From the NCBI GenBank assembly GCA_034716415.1, contig JAYEJB010000048.1, positions 1 to 10,713 of the forward strand: 10,713 nucleotides of DNA, in the 5' to 3' direction. This document shows, piece after piece, positions 1 to 5,445 of the stretch. Under the pieces are notes generated by a model. It had not been told where the DNA came from, searched no databases, and saw nothing but the letters and a program-made list of their open reading frames with translations. A program made the translations under genes and the position numbers. Numbering within the stretch: position 1 is the first letter of the stretch; every line of letters starts with the position of its first letter. Source of the stretch: JAYEJB01 sp034716415 (GTDB taxonomy: Bacteria > Patescibacteriota > Patescibacteriia > SG8-24).

Positions 1-57
1 GAACGGATCGACCGGGAAATCACCGACATGGCTGATGGGAAGACGGCCTCCGATTGA
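1..57 (+). CDS. C-terminal end of an unidentified protein (cut by left edge)
   Basis: An open plus-strand frame enters from the left edge and ends at TGA (55-57). The 18 visible residues read ERIDREITDMADGKTASD, a charged and probably helical or disordered tail. An intrinsic terminator begins 21 bases after the stop, as expected for a real gene end. The fragment is too short to assign a family. A coding tail is more likely than chance because of that terminator placement. Confidence 0.55.
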   Translation, partial: ERIDREITDMADGKTASD

Positions 58-78
58 ATCGGACTTTCTGCCGCATCG

Positions 79-109
79 AAAACGACCCCCGCTTGGAGGT
101 CGTTTTTTT
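79..109 (+). terminator. Intrinsic terminator after the left-edge gene
   Basis: AAAACGACC (79-87) pairs with GGTCGTTTT (98-106). The stem extends over a C/A mismatch by CC/GG to a GCTT tetraloop, and an uninterrupted run of seven T (103-109) follows. This is a textbook rho-independent terminator on the plus strand, 21 bases past the TGA of the partial gene. Confidence 0.9.
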
Positions 110-167
110 GTTGTGTTGTGGGGGGGAGAGCGGGAAGAGCGGAAAGAGATGGGGTGGAAAAGCTGAG

Positions 168-199
168 AAGCCAGGGAGCGTTCCTCAGCTCCTTGGCTT
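168..199 (+). repeat. 12-bp hairpin containing the AGCCAAGGAGC word
   Basis: 168-179 pairs with 188-199 around an 8-nt loop. All 12 positions pair in plus-strand RNA if one G-U wobble (174/193) is allowed. The right arm, GCTCCTTGGCT, is the same word that forms the tandem octamer at the start of sufD (9972-10005). No T-run follows, so it is not an obvious terminator; it looks like a dispersed repeat. Confidence 0.6.
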
Positions 200-209
200 T
201 CTATCCGCA

Positions 210-256
210 CCTGTCCTGAGCCACGTCGAAGGGCCTGTCCTGAGCTTGTCGAAGGG
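210..256 (+). repeat. Two tandem copies of a CCTGTCCTGAG...GTCGAAGGG element
   Basis: The copies are 210-233 and 234-256. Both start CCTGTCCTGAG and end GTCGAAGGG; they differ only in the centre (CCAC versus CTT). The core CCTGAGCTTGTCGAAGG is a word I recall as recurring between genes in many uncultivated bacterial genomes. The second copy is followed at once by CCCC and preceded by GGGC, so the junctions can pair weakly. It is most likely a dispersed REP-like element of unknown function. Confidence 0.7.
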
Positions 257-416
257 CCCCGTCCTATCCCCGCTCTTCTCCCTTCCTCACCTCCCCCTTT
301 ACCCCCCTTTCCCCGCTAACAACCGAAGGTTGTGGTCCCCGCTATCCCCGCTAGCCCGACGGATGCCGGGCGATTCCCGCTCTTACCGTCAGACCCCACC
401 CCCTCACTCTCCAACC

Positions 417-441
417 AAAAACACCCCTCTCGGAGTGCTTT
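417..441 (-). terminator. Intrinsic terminator of the glgA-pepA-glutaredoxin operon
   Basis: Read on the minus strand, AAAGCACTCC (441-432) pairs with GGGGTGTTTT (427-418) around a GAGA loop, with two G-U pairs, and runs into five T. It lies 22 bases past the glutaredoxin stop codon. This is a convincing rho-independent terminator for the minus-strand cluster. Confidence 0.8.
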
Positions 442-463
442 CTATCCTTAGTTCAAGATCACC

Positions 464-730
464 CTATTCGAGTTCCAACGCCTTCACCGCTTCATCCTTA
501 TCGAATCCGACGATGATCAGATCGTCGATCATGATGACCGGAACACCCATCTGACCCGATTTCTCGACCATCTCCTTTGCGGCCGCTTCGTCGCTCGCCA
601 CATCGATGTCCTCGTACGATATCCCCTTGTCGTCCAGGAATTTCTTCGCCATGTGGCAGTAAGGACATGACGGCGTAGAGTAGACCTTCACTGTCTTTCC
701 GGCCTCAGTCTTCTTCTCCTCGTTTTCCAT
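464..730 (-). CDS. Glutaredoxin-like thiol-disulfide oxidoreductase (CPYC)
   Basis: This 88-residue protein has a glutaredoxin/thioredoxin fold. Strand VKVYSTPSC leads to the redox site C22-P-Y-C25, and GVPVI carries the cis-proline (P64) that binds thiol substrates. GF (75-76) and a final helix (EAVKALELE) complete the fold. Length is typical of small bacterial glutaredoxins. Residues 1-12 are a charged, lysine- and glutamate-rich leader before the first strand. There is no signal peptide, so it should be cytosolic. The ATG is 18 bases after the pepA stop, with no clear Shine-Dalgarno site. It is the last gene before the terminator, so it is probably cotranscribed with pepA. It could reduce mixed disulfides using glutathione or another low-mass thiol; the dithiol site argues against the monothiol, cluster-carrying class. 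Its electron donor cannot be told from here. Confidence 0.9.
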   Translation of the reverse strand: MENEEKKTEAGKTVKVYSTPSCPYCHMAKKFLDDKGISYEDIDVASDEAAAKEMVEKSGQMGVPVIMIDDLIIVGFDKDEAVKALELE

Positions 731-748
731 ATTGAGTGTGTTTATTGA

Positions 749-2254
749 TTACAGACTCTCGATGAAACGTAACACAGTCCTGACCCCGAATCCAGTGGCG
801 CCGCGCGGCTGATGAGGCACCGTTTCCTTCTCCGCCCAGGCCGGTCCGGCGATATCGAGATGCGCCCAAGCCGTGTCACCGACGAAGTGCTTCAGAAACA
901 GTCCGGCTGTGATGGCGCCGCCGTATTTGACACTGCTGATGTTTTTGATGTCCGCGACAGGACTCTTTATCAGTTCGTCATATTCCTCCGGCAGGGGCAG
1001 ACGCCAGATCATTTCTCCTTCCTTATCCGATGCGGCAAGCAGTTGCTCCGCCAGACCGTCCGAGTTGGTCATCAGACCGGCGACCTCCTGCCCTAGCGCC
1101 ACCACGCATGCCCCGGTCAGGGTCGCCAGATCGACCATGAAGTCCGGCTCAAGCTCGGCGCCGTAATGCAGGGTATCGGCCAAAGTGACGCGACCCTCGG
1201 CATCGGTGTTCAGTATCTCGATCGTCTTGCCGCTCATCGCCGTCACCACGTCCCCTGGCCTGATTGCATGTCCGGAAGGCATGTTCTCGCAGACCCCCGC
1301 GATACCGTGCACCTCGATATCCGGCGCCAATTCAGCGATCGCGCTCATGGCGCCGAGCATCGCCGCCGCGCCCGACATGTCGATCTTCATGTCCTCCATC
1401 CCCTGCGCCGGCTTCAGGGAAAGTCCGCCGGAATCGAAAGTGATCCCCTTTCCAACGACGGCGACCCGCGCTTTCGACTTCACGGCCGGCTTGTAGGTCA
1501 GATGTATCATGTACGGCGGTTCATCCGATCCCTGCGCCACACCAAGGACTCCGCCGGCGCCCATCTTCTTCAACGCGGCGCGATCCATGACCTTGAGCGA
1601 GATCGAGTCCGGCTGAACGTCGGCGATCGACCTCGCGGCCTCGACCAGACGGCTCGGAGTCATCTCCCCGGCCGGTTCGTTGACCAGCTCCCGCGCGAAC
1701 TCCGTGGCGTGCGCGTAAATCTCACCCTGCTTCACTCCATTGCGCGCTTCGGTAAGGACTACCTCATCATCGACCATGACCGAAACGGAAGACACTTTCT
1801 CTTTTTCTCTCTTTCTCTCTTTCTCACTCTTATATTTCATGAACCTGTAACCACCCAACAGCGCGCCTTCGGTGATCGCCTGGAGAATCACCACCTCCTC
1901 ATTCTCACCAAGCTGCGGGAGCATCAGAATCACTTTCTTGTGATGTTCACTAACCGCCAACTTGACCGCTCCGGCCGCGTACTTCCGCGCGACTTTCGCG
2001 GTGAACGGCTCCTTACCCACACCCATCAACGCCAGGCCTGCCGGGCTTGCTTTACCGGTCGGATGGACGACACCGATCTCTCCCTCCTTACCTTTGGACT
2101 TCGCGCGCTTCAACGACGATGCGATAAGTTCCCGCAGGGTCTTATCCAGCGACACGACAGGTCCGGTCGGATCCTTCTGCCCTTCGACGATCGGAACGAC
2201 CAGGAGTGAGTTGCCCATCTTCGCGGAAATCTTTTGTGTGACGGATATTTTCAT
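749..2254 (-). CDS. pepA: Leucyl aminopeptidase, M17 family
   Basis: This cytosolic zinc/manganese aminopeptidase removes N-terminal residues from peptides and is usually a homohexamer. The variable N-terminal domain covers about residues 1-160 and the catalytic domain 165-501. The family signature NTDAEGRVTL is intact. Metal ligands and catalytic residues by family comparison are K269 and D274 (GKGITFDSGG), K281, D292 (MKIDMSGAA), D351, E353 and R355. The C-terminal WAHLDIAGPAW and GATGFGVR motifs are also present. Length matches E. coli PepA. I chose the ATG at 2252-2254; a TTG two codons upstream (2258-2260) would add only two residues. Neither start has a good Shine-Dalgarno site, and the upstream spacer is entirely 8-bp repeat. 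A basic stretch (KSEKERKREKEK) in the interdomain linker is encoded by a pure purine run. The gene sits between glgA and a glutaredoxin, with no obvious functional tie to glycogen. Confidence 0.96.
   Translation of the reverse strand: MKISVTQKISAKMGNSLLVVPIVEGQKDPTGPVVSLDKTLRELIASSLKRAKSKGKEGEIGVVHPTGKASPAGLALMGVGKEPFTAKVARKYAAGAVKLAVSEHHKKVILMLPQLGENEEVVILQAITEGALLGGYRFMKYKSEKERKREKEKVSSVSVMVDDEVVLTEARNGVKQGEIYAHATEFARELVNEPAGEMTPSRLVEAARSIADVQPDSISLKVMDRAALKKMGAGGVLGVAQGSDEPPYMIHLTYKPAVKSKARVAVVGKGITFDSGGLSLKPAQGMEDMKIDMSGAAAMLGAMSAIAELAPDIEVHGIAGVCENMPSGHAIRPGDVVTAMSGKTIEILNTDAEGRVTLADTLHYGAELEPDFMVDLATLTGACVVALGQEVAGLMTNSDGLAEQLLAASDKEGEMIWRLPLPEEYDELIKSPVADIKNISSVKYGGAITAGLFLKHFVGDTAWAHLDIAGPAWAEKETVPHQPRGATGFGVRTVLRFIESL
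1795..1825 (-). repeat. Purine-only GAGAAA microsatellite inside pepA
   Basis: The minus strand is an unbroken 31-base run of A and G made of GAGAAA-like units. It encodes the lysine- and glutamate-rich linker between the two PepA domains. M17 enzymes often have a short YKSKKK segment here, so this is probably a modest expansion of a natural basic linker and not an insertion. Confidence 0.7.
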
Positions 2255-2257
2255 ATA

Positions 2258-2335
2258 CAAAAACTTAAAAGCCCAACAGCTTAAAAACTTTAATTTACAA
2301 ACTTTTAAACTGTTTAGCTTTTAAGCTCTCAAACT
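2258..2335 (-). repeat. Degenerate 8-bp phased repeat filling the glgA-pepA spacer
   Basis: Read on the minus strand, five consecutive octamers AGTTTGAG, AGCTTAAA, AGCTAAAC, AGTTTAAA and AGTTTGTA occupy 2335-2296. After a 6-base gap come four more in register: AGTTTTTA, AGCTGTTG, GGCTTTTA and AGTTTTTG (2289-2258). The last unit contains the alternative TTG start of pepA. The tract is far richer in A+T than its neighbours. It accounts for 78 of the 85 bases between the glgA stop and the pepA ATG. Complementary words such as AGCTTAAAAGC and GCTTTTAAG could also pair in RNA. Confidence 0.75.
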
Positions 2336-2339
2336 TCAA

Positions 2340-3893
2340 TCACGCCCCCCGCGCCTTCATCTTCAGGTAGCGCTTACGTTCCTTGATCGCTCTGCCGTAC
2401 CAATCCTCATACTCCTCGGCGGCATCGTCCCAGGTGACGACGCTGGTCATCGCGTTCCTGACCAGCTGTTTCCAGAGTTTCGGTTGGTGGTATAACGTCA
2501 CCGCCTTGATGAGGACGCCGAACAGCGCCCAGGCCGTCTTCTGCCGAAAAGAGAAGCCGTTGCCCTCACCGGTCTCCGGATCGAAATCCTCCACGATATC
2601 GCTCAGTCCGCCCGTCTCGCGCACGATCGGAACCGCGCCGAACCGCAACGCCTCCAGTGCCACGATCCCGCCCGGCTCGAACATGCTCGGCATCAACACC
2701 ATATCCGACCCGGCGAATATCTTTCTTGGCAGGCGAAAATCCGAGTACAGGAAAATACCGATATTGTCCGGGTACTCCTCCTTCAGTCGATTCAACTCCT
2801 TGCGATACTTCTCATCGCCGCCACCCAAAAAGATGAACTGCATGTCATTACGCTCCTCCAATATCCGCGGCAACACCTCCAGTATCAGTTCGATGCCCTT
2901 CTGTCCGGTCAGACGCCCGACATAGCCGAACACCGGAATATCAGGATTCTTGGGCAATTGAAATTCCCGCTGTAGGTCCTTCTTATTGATCGCGTGCGCC
3001 TTCGTGTGCGTGCTTACGGAGTAGTGTTTCTTGATGACCGGATCGATTGATGGATTCATCTCCTTCGTGTCCAGGCCGTTCAGGATACCGCTCAATTTGC
3101 CGCGGACCTTGGTCAGCACATCCTGCAATCCTTCAGCGTATTCCGGTGTCAGCACTTCGACGGCATGGGTCGGACTGACCGTCGTGACGAGATCGGCATA
3201 CAAAAGACCGCGCAAAAGCGCGTTCTGATTCTTGAGTTTATCGCTCTTGATCGGCTCAAGCGGCTTGTCACCCCAATCCTTCTCCTCCTCCCGTGCGTAC
3301 TTGAAGTCCTTCACTCCCTGATACTTGAAATTATGGACGGTCAATACGACCGGAATCTTCCTTAACATCGAACTGTATCGACGGTCCTTCCTGGCCATCT
3401 CGATGAAATAGGACGTATGCCAGTCATGACAGTGAATGACCTCCGGGAACCAGACATCCTTTTCGCCCCTGCGAATCATCTTCTGCTGTAACAGTAACCA
3501 TTCGAGACACCCCTTGGCCAGCAGAGTGAAACGGGTATGGTCGTCCATGTAGCCGAAGACGTTTTCGCGCAGCTCGTAGTACTCCTGATTCTCCAAAAAA
3601 TAGACGAAAGCGTCGTTCTTCCTGGCTTTAGCCGACAGGACGTTACAGATCAGGTTGTCTTTCTTCTTGCCGTTCACCGGCACCTCGAGTCCCATCACCT
3701 CTTGGTTCAACTTGCGCTTCCTGCTGTTAGTGCCGAATTTCAACTTCGTAACCCCGTATTTTGGAGTGAAGATCCTCACATCGAGCCCTCGTTTATTGAG
3801 AGCCCGCGGCAGGAAGTACATGACTTGCGATAACCCGCCGACGGTCACATAAGGCGCGACTTCGGCGGACAAAAATAGGATTCTTTTGCCCAT
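2340..3893 (-). CDS. glgA: Glycogen synthase, GT5 family
   Basis: GlgA transfers glucose from a nucleotide sugar, usually ADP-glucose, to the non-reducing end of an alpha-1,4-glucan. The protein has two Rossmann domains, about 1-250 and 310-480. The N-terminal motif reads AEVAPYVTVGGLSQV: the usual KxGGL lysine is threonine (T17). Other family marks are HCHDWHT (154-160), NGLD (272-275), R327 and K332 in RLTGQKG, and the E-x7-E pair E406/E414 in FEPGGIVALEA, followed by ETGGL (426-430). The E-x7-E form resembles archaeal GT5/GT4 enzymes more than the EPCGLTQLYALRYG of E. coli GlgA. The ATG at 3891-3893 gives a start directly at the first beta strand. Length (517) is slightly above the bacterial norm of about 480. 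It is transcribed divergently from malQ across a shared palindrome and is followed by pepA. No glgC or glgB is in the window. Confidence 0.95.
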   Translation of the reverse strand: MGKRILFLSAEVAPYVTVGGLSQVMYFLPRALNKRGLDVRIFTPKYGVTKLKFGTNSRKRKLNQEVMGLEVPVNGKKKDNLICNVLSAKARKNDAFVYFLENQEYYELRENVFGYMDDHTRFTLLAKGCLEWLLLQQKMIRRGEKDVWFPEVIHCHDWHTSYFIEMARKDRRYSSMLRKIPVVLTVHNFKYQGVKDFKYAREEEKDWGDKPLEPIKSDKLKNQNALLRGLLYADLVTTVSPTHAVEVLTPEYAEGLQDVLTKVRGKLSGILNGLDTKEMNPSIDPVIKKHYSVSTHTKAHAINKKDLQREFQLPKNPDIPVFGYVGRLTGQKGIELILEVLPRILEERNDMQFIFLGGGDEKYRKELNRLKEEYPDNIGIFLYSDFRLPRKIFAGSDMVLMPSMFEPGGIVALEALRFGAVPIVRETGGLSDIVEDFDPETGEGNGFSFRQKTAWALFGVLIKAVTLYHQPKLWKQLVRNAMTSVVTWDDAAEEYEDWYGRAIKERKRYLKMKARGA

Positions 3894-3898
3894 ATCGT

Positions 3899-3915
3899 TT
3901 GGTATACTATACCAA
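3899..3915. promoter_or_regulatory. Perfect 17-bp palindrome between glgA and malQ (candidate operator)
   Basis: TTGGTATA-C-TATACCAA has perfect 8-bp arms around a single central base. It begins 6 bases upstream of the glgA ATG. It overlaps the probable -35 of malQ and the likely transcription start of glgA, so one dimeric regulator bound here could control both genes. No regulator gene is in the window. The symmetry is seen directly; the operator role is inferred. Confidence 0.6.
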
Positions 3916-3927
3916 CGAAAGTATAAT
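3899..3927 (+). promoter_or_regulatory. Sigma-70-type promoter for malQ
   Basis: The -10 is a perfect TATAAT (3922-3927). Seventeen bases upstream lies TTGGTA (3899-3904), matching four of six bases of TTGACA. Transcription would begin near 3934, giving a leader of about 24 bases before the GTG start. Confidence 0.7.
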
Positions 3928-3947
3928 GTCTATCGTTAAGCTACGAA
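3920..3947 (-). promoter_or_regulatory. Probable divergent promoter for glgA-pepA-glutaredoxin
   Basis: On the minus strand TATACT (3925-3920) is a good -10, with a weak -35-like TTCGTA (3947-3942) 16 bases upstream. The start would fall near 3913, inside the palindrome. A second -10-like TATAGT lies within the palindrome itself (3911-3906) and would give an almost leaderless message. The -35 is poor, so the exact placement is uncertain. Confidence 0.45.
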
Positions 3948-3957
3948 AGACCCGCTT

Positions 3958-5400
3958 GTGCATAAAATCATAGGAACAGCCGTGCCCTTAGGCGCATTGC
4001 GCAGCAATAAGGCCAATCTAAGGCATGAAACCAACGGAACGGTCGATACGGGACTGCTTTTCTTGGACTGGCTGAAACGGACCGGACAGTCTGCCTGGCA
4101 ATTATTGCCGTTATCGGAGACTCATCTGGAATCGGTCTCGAAATCGGTCCATGTGCCATCTCCTTATAAAGGATATGGGATTGGACTTGATCCGCGATAT
4201 CTGTCGAGCGACATGACAGAAGTTGATCCGTCCCCGGACGAGGAAAGGACGTTCAAGAAGGAGAATGCCGACTGGCTGAAAGATTACGCGCTTTTTTCCG
4301 CGCTACGTGACGAATTCGGCACTGATGACTGGTCCGAATGGCCTAGACCGATCAGGGTGCGGGAACCAGACGCGATTACTGAGTGGAAACGTAAGCTGAA
4401 CAGACAAGTGACAGAAAAAGTGCGTGAACAATGGCGTCTACACGTCTCTTTCAGCCGCCTGAAACAGGAAGCCCGCCGCAAGGGAATCTTCCTGTATGGC
4501 GACTTGCCGTTCTATCTGCCGTTCCGCAGCCCGCTGGTCTGGGCACACCACGAATGTTTCGACATCCTCAAGACCGGCAAGATGTCCTGGGTATCAGGCG
4601 TCCCGAACGGGCCGCGCTCGTATTACGGTCGCCAGGTCTGGGGGCACCCCCTCTACCGCTGGAAGGGACCCGGTCAGACCAAACGCATCCTCAAGCTATG
4701 GAAGATGCGTGCAGGATACTATTCGCGTTTCTACGACGCGATGAGACTTGACCATGCCAAGGGTTTCTTCAATTTCGGAGCAATTAGCACCAAGAGAAAG
4801 AGCCTGGACACCATCCGGCTCGGTCCGGGCAGGCGCGCGCTGACCGATATCATCAGCTTTTGCCGTAATCACGGACTGGAACTGTTCGCCGAAGATTCAG
4901 GAGACCGACTTGAAGAGCTGCGGGAGACACTGTATGAATTCGACGTTCCTGGTATCCGCATTTTCCGCTGGGCCTACAACGAAAAAAGAAAGAGGCTGAA
5001 GTACGACTACAGTAACCTTTCTAACTATCCAAAAACCAGTTTCGTTTTCACGACGACACACGACACGATGCCATTGAAGAGATATATCAAATCGCTCACC
5101 GCGAACGAAAAGGCACACCTCTGCATTCATGTCGGTGTGGAAAATTCGCGTAGCGTCAACGTTCTCATTGACAGGATCATCGGCGCAGTAATCAATTCGC
5201 CGGCCGAGCGCATCATCATTCCGCTTCAGGATTGGCTACACACGGAAAACCGTATTAACGTGCCTGGTACGGAAACCAAACGCAACGACCCGAACTGGCG
5301 CTATCGCATCGAGAAGCCGGTCGAGAAACTGCCTGACATTGGACTTATCCCGAAATTCAGCAAGAAGAAACGAAAACCACGGAAGGGCGAAACAAAATAG
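3958..5400 (+). CDS. malQ: 4-alpha-glucanotransferase (amylomaltase), GH77
   Basis: MalQ cuts an alpha-1,4-glucan and joins the freed part to another glucan or glucose, rearranging maltodextrins in the cytosol. GH77 features occur in order: GQSAWQLLPL (43-52), GDLPFYL (181-187), the substrate-loop motif QVWGHPLYRW (226-235), nucleophile D265 in MRLDHAKGF, acid/base E312 in AEDSG, stabilising D369 in TTHDT (usually HDN), and NVPGT...NWRYR (434-450). All three catalytic acids are present. The 480 residues are close to single-domain bacterial amylomaltases (about 500), without the long N-terminal extension of E. coli MalQ. The GTG at 3958 is the start that fits the promoter and family N-terminus; the Shine-Dalgarno is weak (GAAAGA). 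The protein ends in a lysine-rich tail (KFSKKKRKPRKGETK). It is divergent from glgA, which fits joint control of glucan synthesis and remodelling. Confidence 0.95.
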   Translation: MHKIIGTAVPLGALRSNKANLRHETNGTVDTGLLFLDWLKRTGQSAWQLLPLSETHLESVSKSVHVPSPYKGYGIGLDPRYLSSDMTEVDPSPDEERTFKKENADWLKDYALFSALRDEFGTDDWSEWPRPIRVREPDAITEWKRKLNRQVTEKVREQWRLHVSFSRLKQEARRKGIFLYGDLPFYLPFRSPLVWAHHECFDILKTGKMSWVSGVPNGPRSYYGRQVWGHPLYRWKGPGQTKRILKLWKMRAGYYSRFYDAMRLDHAKGFFNFGAISTKRKSLDTIRLGPGRRALTDIISFCRNHGLELFAEDSGDRLEELRETLYEFDVPGIRIFRWAYNEKRKRLKYDYSNLSNYPKTSFVFTTTHDTMPLKRYIKSLTANEKAHLCIHVGVENSRSVNVLIDRIIGAVINSPAERIIIPLQDWLHTENRINVPGTETKRNDPNWRYRIEKPVEKLPDIGLIPKFSKKKRKPRKGETK

Positions 5401-5417
5401 GGCGTGAGCCCTTTTTT
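5399..5417. terminator. Bidirectional terminator between malQ and the GH13 gene
   Basis: AGGGC (5399-5403) pairs with GCCCT (5408-5412) around GTGA. Six T follow on the plus strand, and on the minus strand the hairpin runs into TATTTTGTTT. It therefore can end both malQ and the facing suf-amylase transcript. The malQ TAG stop (5398-5400) forms part of the stem. The stem is short (5 bp) but GC-rich. Confidence 0.7.
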
Positions 5418-5445
5418 GATCGACTGTCTCGTGGCTGCCGTATGA

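Larger units (their letters stand above)
120..381. repeat. Gene-free spacer built of AGCGGG-type words in both orientations
   Basis: No convincing gene lies between 58 and 463. The left part is purine-rich and carries near-tandem 9-mers AGCGGGAAG and AGCGGAAAG (129-146). The right part is pyrimidine-rich and carries the inverse word CCCGCT five times (269, 312, 338, 347, 376), twice as 9-bp neighbours CCCCGCTAT and CCCCGCTAG (337-354). GAAGAGCGG (134-142) is exactly complementary to CCGCTCTTC (270-278), so the two flanks form a loose inverted arrangement around the repeats in the middle. Two small hairpins also occur: ACAACC/GGTTGT (319-333) and GCCCG/CGGGC (354-371). I see no promoter or RNA gene that I can support. 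Confidence 0.6.

Noticed and set aside
210..256. Two-unit repeat considered as a CRISPR start
   Set aside because: The units are directly adjacent with no spacers, there are only two, and no cas gene is nearby.
354..371. GCCCG/CGGGC hairpin as a terminator
   Set aside because: There is no T-run on either side; the terminator for the minus-strand operon is already clear at 417-441.
54..554. 166-codon plus-strand open frame
   Set aside because: Its translation is low-complexity (Pro, Leu, Ser) and comes from the repeat-rich spacer; it runs over the left-edge terminator, the minus-strand terminator and into the glutaredoxin gene.
1166..2209. 347-codon plus-strand open frame antisense to pepA
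   Set aside because: It mirrors a full-length conserved M17 peptidase; the Arg- and His-rich translation shows no family features.
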